Of a stretch of DNA of 64,000 bases, positions 1 to 7,413 are shown piece by piece. Source of the stretch: Bifidobacterium pseudolongum subsp. globosum (GTDB lineage: Bacteria; Actinomycetota; Actinomycetes; Actinomycetales; Bifidobacteriaceae). Within the stretch, counting starts at the first letter, position 1. Every line of letters begins with the position of its first letter. The stretch covers positions 248,001-312,000 of the forward strand of contig NZ_JGZG01000005.1 in assembly GCF_000741295.1 (NCBI RefSeq), read 5' to 3'. The notes below the pieces were generated by a model. It saw only the letters and a list, made by a program, of their open reading frames with translations, did not search any database and had not been told where the DNA came from. Position numbers and translations under genes: made by a program.

Positions 1-2
1 TC

Positions 3-1178
3 GGTGGCACGGCATGGCCCGACACACTGCACTTGGCGATTGTGACCGGCGAGCCGGCGATCGTGGAGCAATGCCGCGGATTCCTCGATGCCATCGTCAG
101 TGAGACCGAGGACCGCGGCTGGCAATGCTGGCTCATGCGCATCGTCGTCGACGGCATCATGGCCATGTGCGCGAACCGCACACTCGACGGCCTACCGATG
201 GCGTTGCGTGTGCGCCGCAGGAAGGCGTTGCGCAAAACGCTGCGCTCCCGCCGTCCCTACCGGTCGAACGACGGGCGCAAATGTTATGAGGACCATATGG
301 CCTACGCCCGGCAGAACCAATGGCTGTGCGCCACGACACTGCTGCGCTGGGGCACGCCGGGGCAGACGACGGTGCGTGCCGCCCGCCAGTTCATGATGTG
401 CCACGAAAGCGCGCTGATGCTCATCGACGACGGCGAATGCTTCACGCACGGCGAGACTGTGTGCATTGATGGCGCCGACGCATGTCCCGGCCCGGCGGCA
501 CCAGGCACATCGCCGATCGACGACTACCTGCAGCGTCTGCGCAGCCAGGCCGACGCCGCATACCGCGCGTCGACGCGCCGCCAGCAGATCGCGCAGGAAC
601 TCCACACCAGCCGTGGCATGCAACCGTCCGACTCCGATGTACGGTACGTGTACGACGCCGAACGGCTCATCGACGCCTACCAGCGTCTGCAGTACGACGA
701 CATGCCCACCCACACGGAGCTCCTGACGCAGGTGCTGCTGTACGACGAGCCGACGGGCATGGACCTGTGGGAGAACCCGGTGTATCTGTTCGACATGGCC
801 TGTTCGCTGCTCGGTTGCACGGAGGGCTTCCGTGCCGCACGGTTCTTCGAAACGCACTGCCAAAACCAACACGCCGTCAGCCTCGACCTGCTGGAAGACC
901 ATGTGCGCGTGGTGCGCGACGAAGGATTGGCCCAGCTGCCGCTGCGGATCGTCGGCGAGACGCAGGAACTGTACTCCCAAGTGGACGAGGTGAGTCCCTC
1001 GTACCGCACGTCGCTGCACCACTACCACCGGCGCAACCGCGCCGACGCGTTCTCCATCATCCTCGACCGGCTCCCGGCCCGCAATCCAGCGCGGGTGCGC
1101 GATATCGCCCTATGCTTCGCGGATGAACGATACGACGACTATGCGCGCATGGTCGAACCGTTCGTGGCGGCCGCCTGA
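3..1178 (+). CDS. Hypothetical protein, 5' end outside the window
   Basis: The frame is open from base 3 with no stop and no convincing start; the first available initiator, a TTG at 33, lacks a ribosome site. The gene therefore almost certainly begins left of the window. About 391 codons are visible. The product is soluble-looking, with an Arg-rich stretch in its first quarter and many Tyr and Asp residues. I see no signal peptide, membrane segment or catalytic motif that I recognise, and I assign no function. Its 3' end overlaps the 3' end of the opposite-strand mrp gene by 40 bp. Confidence 0.6.
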   Translation, partial: GGTAWPDTLHLAIVTGEPAIVEQCRGFLDAIVSETEDRGWQCWLMRIVVDGIMAMCANRTLDGLPMALRVRRRKALRKTLRSRRPYRSNDGRKCYEDHMAYARQNQWLCATTLLRWGTPGQTTVRAARQFMMCHESALMLIDDGECFTHGETVCIDGADACPGPAAPGTSPIDDYLQRLRSQADAAYRASTRRQQIAQELHTSRGMQPSDSDVRYVYDAERLIDAYQRLQYDDMPTHTELLTQVLLYDEPTGMDLWENPVYLFDMACSLLGCTEGFRAARFFETHCQNQHAVSLDLLEDHVRVVRDEGLAQLPLRIVGETQELYSQVDEVSPSYRTSLHHYHRRNRADAFSIILDRLPARNPARVRDIALCFADERYDDYARMVEPFVAAA

Positions 1179-2290
1179 CCACGGCGCATGAGCGTGCGCG
1201 CCAGATCGGCGAAGGTGCGGCCGAACGCGTCGTCACGCAGCGAACCATCGGCGTTGAGCACGGCGGGGCGGCCGCCCTCGCCGGTCTCGCGCACCTCCGG
1301 GTCGAGCGGCAATTGCGCCAGCAGCGGCACATCGTAACCGAGCGCGCGGGTCAACTGCGCGCTCACGCGCTCACCGCCGCCCACGCCGAACAATGCGAGG
1401 CGCTCGCCGGCGTGGTCGAAATAGCTCATGTTCTCAACCACCCCGCGCACATGCATCGGCACCTGCAGGGCGACGAGCCCGGACCGCACGGCGATGTCGG
1501 AAGCGGACGGCTGCGGGGTCGTGACGACGACGAGTTCGGCGTTCGGCAGCGCCTGCGCCACCGAAATCGCCATATCGCCGGTGCCGGGGGCTAGATCGAG
1601 GATCAGCACATCCGGCTCGCCCCACCACACGTCGGCGAGGAACTGCTCGAGCGAGCGCTGCAGACGGGGCCCGCGCCACAGGATCGCGCGGTCGGAGCCA
1701 GCGAACATGCCGATCGACATGAGCTTGACCCCCCACGCGGTGACCGGCATGAGTATGCCGTTGAGATTCGTCGGCTGGCTGTGTGTGCCGAACAGGCGCG
1801 GCAGTGAGAAGCCGTAGATGTCGGCGTCGATCGCGGCCGTGTCGTAACCGAGCGCGGCGAATGTGGCGGCAAGATTCGCGCTGATCGACGATTTGCCCAC
1901 GCCACCCTTGCCGGAGGCGACCGCGAAAATGCGCGTCTTCGTGCCGGGTTTGTTGAACGGGTTTTCACGGCGCTGCGCCTTGAGATCGGAGACGAGCGCC
2001 TGCAACTTGCCTTCGTCCATTGAGCCGACGGTGATGTGCGCGGTCAGGTCGGTGTCGGGGTAGGAGGCGACCGCTTCTTCGATCTGCGCGCTGATCTGCG
2101 CGGACAGCGGACAACCGGGCACGGTGAGCTCCACATCGACCATCACATCGTAGGCGCCTGGACCGGACTGCTGCGCCCGCACGCCGGCGATCATGCCCAG
2201 ATCGGTGACCGAGCGGCCCAGCTCCGGGTCGATGACATGGCCCAGACGGTCCATCACCGCGGTTTCAATGAGTGCTGTCCGGTCGTCCAT
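1139..2290 (-). CDS. mrp: Mrp/ApbC (NBP35-type) Fe-S cluster carrier ATPase
   Basis: This is a cytoplasmic P-loop ATPase of the Mrp family, which binds and hands over [4Fe-4S] clusters to apo-proteins. Residues 1-90 form a DUF59/MIP18 domain (VIDPELGRSVTDLGMI). The deviant Walker A of the MinD/Mrp class, GKGGVGKSS, is at 127-135, followed by an IDADIYGFSLPRLFG switch-type motif. At 383 aa it has normal family length. I start it at the ATG at 2290 because AGAAAGG lies 6 nt upstream and the MIP18 domain begins there; the frame stays open further upstream but that part has no domain. It overlaps the convergent neighbour by 40 bp. Confidence 0.92.
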   Translation of the reverse strand: MDDRTALIETAVMDRLGHVIDPELGRSVTDLGMIAGVRAQQSGPGAYDVMVDVELTVPGCPLSAQISAQIEEAVASYPDTDLTAHITVGSMDEGKLQALVSDLKAQRRENPFNKPGTKTRIFAVASGKGGVGKSSISANLAATFAALGYDTAAIDADIYGFSLPRLFGTHSQPTNLNGILMPVTAWGVKLMSIGMFAGSDRAILWRGPRLQRSLEQFLADVWWGEPDVLILDLAPGTGDMAISVAQALPNAELVVVTTPQPSASDIAVRSGLVALQVPMHVRGVVENMSYFDHAGERLALFGVGGGERVSAQLTRALGYDVPLLAQLPLDPEVRETGEGGRPAVLNADGSLRDDAFGRTFADLARTLMRRGQAAATNGSTMRA

Positions 2291-2586
2291 GCCATGCCTT
2301 TCTGTGTGGTCGAAGCGGTGCCCCGCGGGGAACAACAGCCCACTGTATTGCATAAACGCATGACGCGCCAGATGGGCGCGGTTGCGCGGATTGCGAGTTC
2401 GCATCAGGCGAAGCGGATGCGCGTACACTTGCCAAAGTAATGGCGCGTGCGTTGCGATGGGTCGCTGTGCAGCCGGTGACGGGGCATTCTGCAACGGGCA
2501 TGTGCTGCTGTGTGATGGCGAGGAACATGAGTTCGCTGGGTCGGTCCTGCATCTGGTCAACCTAGTCATCGACTGACGTGTTGGGG
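2291..2586. other. Intergenic region upstream of mrp, no convincing gene
   Basis: About 300 bp between the mrp start and the displaced glnA terminator. It should contain the mrp promoter on the minus strand. Short frames exist on both strands, for example an ATG at 2440, but none has both a ribosome site and protein-like composition. Confidence 0.5.
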
Positions 2587-2632
2587 CACAAAAAACAGTG
2601 GGGAACCGGGTGGCTCCCCACTGTTTTTTGTG
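2587..2632. terminator. Bidirectional terminator, probably the original glnA terminator
   Basis: The arms 2587-2604 and 2615-2632 form a perfect 18-bp stem around a 10-nt loop, with A6 and T6 runs inside the arms, so it can end transcription in either direction. No gene inside this region ends here. Read on the minus strand it lies directly after the left att core (2671-2683), exactly where the glnA terminator would sit before the element inserted. Confidence 0.85.
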
Positions 2633-2670
2633 TCAACCGTGCATCTGTATCCGAACGAATCGGATGCGGA

Positions 2671-2683
2671 TCAGATGTGGAAG
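2671..2683 (+). repeat. attL core, 13 bp
   Basis: TCAGATGTGGAAG is identical to the glnA 3' end at 17889-17901. Reading leftwards from it leads straight into the orphan 18-bp terminator, which reconstructs a plausible uninterrupted glnA tail. Confidence 0.75.
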
Positions 2684-2730
2684 CCGAGGATACCGTCTTC
2701 CGCTTGACGCGCCGAAACTGCGTAATATAG

Positions 2731-2763
2731 CCGCAAAAGCGTTGCGGGACAACGCTTTTGCGG
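2731..2763. repeat. 14-bp inverted repeat inside the left element end
   Basis: The arms 2731-2744 and 2750-2763 (CCGCAAAAGCGTTG and its complement) are perfect around a 5-nt loop. It lies between the att core and the arm repeats. It could be an integrase or accessory-factor site, or a hairpin shielding the integrase from outside transcription. Confidence 0.55.
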
Positions 2764-2769
2764 TCTTTC

Positions 2770-2796
2770 GCGGCAATTATCAGCCGCCCTTTTTCG
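2770..2796 (+). terminator. Hairpin with T-run before the integrase
   Basis: GCGGC (2770-2774) pairs with GCCGC (2783-2787) around an 8-nt loop and is followed by CCTTTTT. It is oriented to stop transcription entering the element from the left. Confidence 0.5.
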
Positions 2797-2824
2797 TGAC
2801 ATGCGATGACATGGACCTGCCAAC

Positions 2825-2845
2825 TAGGTGCAGTATTAGGTGCAG
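2825..2845 (+). repeat. Left pair of TAGGTGCAG repeats (candidate arm sites)
   Basis: TAGGTGCAG occurs at 2825-2833 and 2837-2845, 12 bp apart start to start. The same 9-mer in the same orientation occurs twice at the right end (17809-17817 and 17820-17828). Paired direct repeats near both ends are typical arm-type binding sites of tyrosine integrases. Confidence 0.65.
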
Positions 2846-2869
2846 CGCGTGCGCGCATAGCCACGGGGC

Positions 2870-3580
2870 ATGAACCGGAAGACGAACATGCCGCGATACA
2901 CGCTGACGCTCATCGACTCCACCAACCAGACCCCGCCGATTGTGCTCACCGCCGAATCCACCAGAACCATCATACGCCAGCTGACGAAACGGCTGGACCC
3001 CACGCCCGAACGCAGGCGCGTGCAGGGCTCCGGAGGATTCACCATGGAGCGCGGACGCGTCAAGGCGTTCCGCGAGCTCCCGCCCGACCCCGCGACCGGG
3101 AACCGCCGGCGCGCCACCGCGTTCGGCGCCACCAGGGCCGAGGCGGAGCGCAGGCTCAACGAAAAGATAGCCGAGCTCCAGCGCGTCGGACGGCTCGGCT
3201 ACACGAAGCCGCCCACCGTGGCCGAATGGTGCGACCACTGGCTGAACGACATCTGCAAACCCCACCTCAAACCCCGCACCTGGGGCACGTACGCGTCCGT
3301 CATCGAACGCAACGTCAAGCCCGCCATCGGCGCCGTCAGGCTCGACGAGCTCAAGCCCGCGCACTTCCGCCGCATGGAACGCTACGTCATGGAGGAGCAG
3401 GGCAAAAGCTCCGGCACCGCGGGCAGCGCGTGGCGCACCCTGCACAAGGCTCTGGAGGACGCCGTATTGGAGGGCGTCATTGAACTTCAACCCCCTCGGG
3501 CTGAAGAAGCTCATCGCCACCTGCTACTCGGGCTCCCCCATCGCCGGCGGCGAGTACCAGCCATCCCTGTTCGACGATGA
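2870..3580 (+). pseudogene. int: Tyrosine-recombinase integrase, truncated (catalytic domain lost)
   Basis: Residues 45-110 resemble the AP2-like arm-binding domain of phage integrases (GNRRRATAFGATRAEAE), and residues 115-203 are a SAM-like core-binding domain (PPTVAEWCDHWLNDICK, then LKPRTWGTYASVIE). Integrase similarity ends near codon 203 (about base 3480), where methyltransferase sequence begins in another frame. The last 33 codons are out-of-frame read-through. The R-H-R-Y catalytic domain, normally about 180 further residues, is absent, so the product should be inactive for strand exchange. The ATG at 2870 follows a GGGG; another ATG at 2888 is possible. It sits beside attL, as expected of an integrase. 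Confidence 0.85.
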
Positions 3581-4379
3581 CGTGGACGAGAATACGGGAC
3601 GACACCGCAGGGCGTACAAGGCCGTCGTCAACGTGTTCCGCGACACCACCGGCGATGGCGGGTTGGACATGGACGACATCAGAAACCTGCTGGACTCCGG
3701 GGAGAACGAACTGACGGAGCTGCACGGCGACGGAACATACGGCGCGGGCGACTTCAGGTCCAAGGAATGCCTGGAGCTGCTCGACGAGGCCGACATCGTC
3801 GTGACCAATCCGCCGTTCAGCCTGTTCCGCGAGTATGTGGCGACGCTCGTGGAACATGGCAAGAAATTCGTCATCATGGGCAACATCAATGCCATCACCT
3901 AAAAGGAAATCTTCCCGCTGATCCGGGATGGCAGACTCTGGCCAGGTTTCTCCTTCAACAAGGCCATGGAGTTCGCCATGCCCGAGGAATACGAATCGAA
4001 AACCGGCGAACGCGATAAGTACGGGCGGAAGATAAGCAAAGTCCCCGCCATCGCCTGGTACACCAACCTGGACATCGACAAGCGCCACGAGGACCTCATC
4101 CTTTACCGCCGCTACGCCGACGACCCGTCGAAGTACCCGCATTATGACAACTATGACGCCATCGAGGTATCGAAGGTCAAGGACATTCCCGAGGACTATT
4201 GGGGCGTCATGGGTGTGCCCATCACGTTCATGGACAAATACAATCCCGAACAGTTCGAGCTGGTGGGTTGCTCATACAACTACGGACGCCCCAAGGAATG
4301 GCCAGAGGATACGGATATGGCACCGACCGTTGGCGGCAAGAACCTCTACAAGCGCCTGTTCATCCGCCGTCGCGCCTGA
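3480..4379 (+). pseudogene. EcoRI-family adenine-specific DNA methyltransferase, decayed
   Basis: The protein sequence matches the EcoRI-methylase family as I know it: FNPLGLKKLIATCY at the start, the catalytic NPPF tetrapeptide followed by SLFREYV, then GNINAIT, KEIFPLIRDG and a C-terminal VGGKNLYKRL. Two lesions are visible. The N-terminus, including the family's first motif, is missing because the coding region is fused to the integrase remnant. An in-frame TAA at 3900-3902 lies between NAIT and KEIFPLI, where the family usually has Tyr. Both halves stay in one frame through to 4379. No cognate EcoRI-like endonuclease gene is nearby. It would have methylated adenine in a palindromic site. 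Confidence 0.82.
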
Positions 4380-4467
4380 TAATGGTCCCAAGCCCTTGGC
4401 GGGGTCTATAACCCTCCCGCCGGGGCCGACGGCCCTGACCGCATGCGCGGCCCGGCAAGTCGAAAAA

Positions 4468-4503
4468 CCCCGGCGGATTTTTTATCACTTCCTTCCGCCG
4501 GGG
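4468..4503. terminator. Bidirectional terminator between methylase and kinase remnants
   Basis: The arms CCCCGGCGGA (4468-4477) and TCCGCCGGGG (4494-4503) pair perfectly over 10 bp. A5 lies before the left arm and CCCGTTTT follows the right arm, so it can serve both converging genes. Confidence 0.7.
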
Positions 4504-4510
4504 CCCGTTT

Positions 4511-4957
4511 TCATCCGACAGGACATTCCGCCTTTCTCATATCCTCGATGATGTCCCACACCGTCTGATACCGGTCCGCGGAGTTGGTGGCCGAGCATTT
4601 CTGGATGATGGAACCCAGCCGCGATCCATCGGTGACAAGGTTCTCCTTGCCAGTGAGGATGTAGTTGAGAATGAAACCAATCGAATATATGTCGTTGACC
4701 GGCTTGAAATCCCTGAACGATTTCAGGGCCGGATCTATTATGGAGCCTTTCATCGACGAGCCCGTGCTCGTGAGGTCCGAGCCCCTCTCCTTGGCAAGCC
4801 CGAAGTCGGAGACCTTGACTGCGAACGCGCCATCATCATATGTGTGTATGAGCACGTTCCCGTAGCTGAGGTCGCGGTGGCACACGCCGCGCTTGTGCAG
4901 GAAGTTCATCGCGTACAGGAACCGCATCGCCATCTTGCGGCGGACCCAAAGGGACAT
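4511..4957 (-). pseudogene. Ser/Thr protein kinase C-lobe fragment
   Basis: The 148 residues hold the C-lobe core of a Hanks-type kinase: catalytic loop CHRDLSYGNVL, magnesium loop SDFGLAKERG, and a later DIYSIGFILNYILTGK (subdomain IX). The glycine-rich loop, the ATP-anchoring lysine and the rest of the N-lobe are missing, so it cannot bind ATP normally. Upstream the frame stays open about 60 bp to a stop without any N-lobe. No membrane segment or PASTA domain follows. It is probably a cut remnant at the edge of the defence block; some intact stand-alone kinases of this type work in phage defence. Confidence 0.75.
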
Positions 4958-5018
4958 CTTCGCATTGAGCCCGAACGGCCGATGCCCCCTATTCCCAGGG
5001 CGCTCCGTGCCGCCGCGT

Positions 5019-5024
5019 TATAAT
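5019..5024 (+). promoter_or_regulatory. Consensus -10 (TATAAT) upstream of the defence block
   Basis: A perfect TATAAT lies 45-50 bp before the start of the ribbon-helix-helix gene, at the head of the rightward gene series. No good -35 hexamer at 16-18 bp spacing is visible. It is the best promoter candidate for the 5.07-17.02 kb operon. Confidence 0.45.
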
Positions 5025-5068
5025 GCTGCAGACGCATTTGTATTGCATTTCGAGCGATGGGAGCGCAG

Positions 5069-5281
5069 ATGCCTGACAGCTACAAGGAGCTCATCAAGGG
5101 CAACCCCGACGAGACCGAGATCAGAAGCTTCCTGGTGGACGGCGACCAAGTCTCCGTGACCCTGCGCATTCCCGACACCCTGCGTGACGCGGCCAAGGAG
5201 GAGGCGGCCCTGCGGGGCATGAGCTTCTCCGCCTTCGTGCGCACGCGCATGATCGAAGAGCTCGCGAAGAAGGGACGATAG
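5069..5281 (+). CDS. Small ribbon-helix-helix (CopG/Arc-type) protein
   Basis: A 70-residue protein whose C-terminal half fits a ribbon-helix-helix fold: a strand (VSVTLRIPDTL), helix A (RDAAKEEAALRG) and helix B (SFSAFVRTRMIEELAKK). Such proteins are DNA-binding dimers, acting as operon repressors or antitoxins. I start it at the ATG at 5069 because GGAG lies just upstream; the in-frame ATG at 5057 has no ribosome site. It is the first gene of the defence block, 3 nt before the methyltransferase. The sensible inference is autoregulation of the R-M genes, in the style of a controller protein, rather than a toxin-antitoxin pair, since no toxin-sized gene is adjacent. Confidence 0.7.
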   Translation: MPDSYKELIKGNPDETEIRSFLVDGDQVSVTLRIPDTLRDAAKEEAALRGMSFSAFVRTRMIEELAKKGR

Positions 5282-5284
5282 CCC

Positions 5285-7411
5285 GTGACCGAGCCAATCC
5301 ACGACATCTCGGTCGAAGGCTTCATAGAATCCTTCGACCGACGATACCCGACTTTCATTCTCAAGACGTTGCTGCGCGACCGCACGACGGGGCGCAACAT
5401 CATATGGGCCGACAACGAATACGAGGCCCTGGGCGACGGCTACATGGGCGATGACGAGATAACCGTCGAGAAGATCACGGGCATGAACTCCGGCGTCATC
5501 AAGCCGCGTATCGCCAAGGAGCAGGAGAAGCAATCCCAGCGCACCAAGAGCCGCGCCGAGGTGTTCACCCCGTCATGGCTGTGCAACCAGATGAACAACG
5601 ACTTGGACGAGGCATGGTTCAGCCGGCGCGATGTCTTCAACACCGAGATCGTTGCGGATGGTGGCGCCAAGACGTGGGTATCCACTAACGAGCCGATTGC
5701 GTTTCCTAGGTCGAAGGGGCACGGTTGGCATGCCTATGTTGAGGCACCGCGGCTCGAAATCACGTGCGGCGAGGCACCTTTCGTGTGCTCTCGCTACGAT
5801 GCTGTTACAGGAGACGAACTGTCCGTTTCCGAGCGCGTTGGTTTCCTCGATCGCAAACTGCGTGTGGTGACCGAGAAGACCAAAACTCGCAAGGAGTGGG
5901 TACGTCGAGCCCTCGATGCGCTGCGTGCGACATATGGCTTTGAGTATCAGGGCGACAATCTCCTCATTGCGCGCATTAACGTGCTCGAGACGTTTGCCGA
6001 GCATCTCCGCGACCGCTGGGGATCGGACCCCGAGCAGGGAGAGCTCGAGCAGGCGGCGTGGATCGTCTCCTGGAACTTCTGGCAGATGAACGGCTTCACC
6101 GACGCCGTGCCCACCAACAAGATGGGCGCAGAGGTGGAGTCGACCCTGGGGACGTTCGAGGAGCCCGAGCCGGAACCGATACAACCGTCGCTTTTCGACC
6201 TGTTCGACGACGTATTCCCCGACAAGACAACCGAAGAAACCAAGGAAGAGGAGCCAAGGGAAACAGTTCCCCTCTGCGTGATATACGACTGGCAGAACGG
6301 CGAGCCCTTCGAGTTCGCCACATTGAAAGGCAAGGCAGCGAATATGGGAAAGAAGTTCTATGCGGTAATCGGCAATCCACCCTACCAGCTTTCAGTTCCT
6401 GAATCAGATTCCGGCAATAAGACCTACGCACGGCCCATTTACCACGAGTTCATGGACTCAGCGTTCAAGGTTTCCAATAAAGTTGAGCTTATTACTCCCG
6501 CTAGATTCCTATTTGATGCTGGCTCAACCCCAAAAGCCTGGAACAGGAAGATGCTCAACGACTCCCATTTCAAAGTGATGGGCTATAAAGCAGATGCATC
6601 AAGCGTTTTTCCGAATACCGACATCAAGGGCGGTGTTGCCGTTACCTATCGAGATGCCGATCGGGATTTCGGTGCAATAGAAGTGTTCACGCATTTCGAT
6701 GAGCTTCGCACCATCAAAGAGAAGGTTGTAAAACATGGCATCCAACCCCTCGGCGATATCATCTTCGCGGCCGATAGCTACCACTTCACTGAAGCCATGC
6801 ACGAAGACCATCCCGAGATTCGTTATGTTGACGACGACCATGGTCTATTGAGCAAGAACCACGACTATGACCTTAAGACAAACGTTCTCGACAACCTTAA
6901 CAATGTAGTTTTCTTTGACGAGATGCCTGGCGACGGAGATAGTTACATCAGAATCTTTGGCAGAGGTCGCGGCGGAAGAGCTTACAAGTTCATTTCTGCC
7001 AGATATATCGCTCCGCATCCCAACCTTGACAAGTGGAAAGTAATCGTTCCAAAGGCTAATGGCTCGGGAGCGCTTGGAGAAGTGCTTTCCACGCCCTTAA
7101 TAGGGCAGCCCTTAATAGGGCATACGCAGTCCTTCATGAGCATTGGCAGTTTCGACTCCGAAGCGGAAGCCTCGGCTCTTCTCAAATACATAAAATCGAA
7201 GTTCGCTCGAGCTATGCTCGGAATCTTGAAGATTACGCAAGATAATCCCGCTTCAAAATGGAAGTATGTCCCCCTACAGGACTTCACTTCCGCCTCCGAC
7301 ATTGACTGGTCGCAGTCCGTGGCCGACATCGACCGTCAGCTCTATGCGAAATACGGTCTTAACGATGAGGAAATCACGTTCATCGAATCCCATGTGAAGG
7401 AGATGGACTAG
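5285..7411 (+). CDS. Eco57I-class restriction-modification adenine methyltransferase (708 aa)
   Basis: A large N6-adenine methyltransferase-type protein. A motif-X-like RAEVFTPSWLCNQMN is at 91-104. LEITCGEAPFV at 157-167 takes the place of SAM-binding motif I, followed by VGFLDRKLRVV and YGFEYQGDNLLIARINVLETF. The catalytic NPPY is at 364-367. The C-terminal half (TRD-like, ending DIDWSQSVADID) is visibly more AT-rich between about 6350 and 7300 than the rest. A 15-nt sequence is tandemly repeated at 7093-7122. Start is GTG at 5285, 3 nt after the previous stop. It probably protects host DNA against the helicase/nuclease encoded 2 nt downstream; target sequence unknown. Confidence 0.85.
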   Translation: MTEPIHDISVEGFIESFDRRYPTFILKTLLRDRTTGRNIIWADNEYEALGDGYMGDDEITVEKITGMNSGVIKPRIAKEQEKQSQRTKSRAEVFTPSWLCNQMNNDLDEAWFSRRDVFNTEIVADGGAKTWVSTNEPIAFPRSKGHGWHAYVEAPRLEITCGEAPFVCSRYDAVTGDELSVSERVGFLDRKLRVVTEKTKTRKEWVRRALDALRATYGFEYQGDNLLIARINVLETFAEHLRDRWGSDPEQGELEQAAWIVSWNFWQMNGFTDAVPTNKMGAEVESTLGTFEEPEPEPIQPSLFDLFDDVFPDKTTEETKEEEPRETVPLCVIYDWQNGEPFEFATLKGKAANMGKKFYAVIGNPPYQLSVPESDSGNKTYARPIYHEFMDSAFKVSNKVELITPARFLFDAGSTPKAWNRKMLNDSHFKVMGYKADASSVFPNTDIKGGVAVTYRDADRDFGAIEVFTHFDELRTIKEKVVKHGIQPLGDIIFAADSYHFTEAMHEDHPEIRYVDDDHGLLSKNHDYDLKTNVLDNLNNVVFFDEMPGDGDSYIRIFGRGRGGRAYKFISARYIAPHPNLDKWKVIVPKANGSGALGEVLSTPLIGQPLIGHTQSFMSIGSFDSEAEASALLKYIKSKFARAMLGILKITQDNPASKWKYVPLQDFTSASDIDWSQSVADIDRQLYAKYGLNDEEITFIESHVKEMD

Positions 7412-7413
7412 CC

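Noticed and set aside
2440-2562. Short plus-strand frame of about 41 codons upstream of mrp
   Set aside because: No ribosome site and an unusual Cys/Met/Ser-rich product; it lies in the mrp promoter region.
3900-3902. In-frame TAA as a recoded codon in the methylase
   Set aside because: No recoding signal or precedent in this setting, and the gene is already truncated at its N-terminus; a plain nonsense mutation is simpler.
5057-5281. Toxin-antitoxin pair starting with the ribbon-helix-helix gene
   Set aside because: No toxin-sized frame is adjacent; the next gene is the 708-aa methyltransferase.
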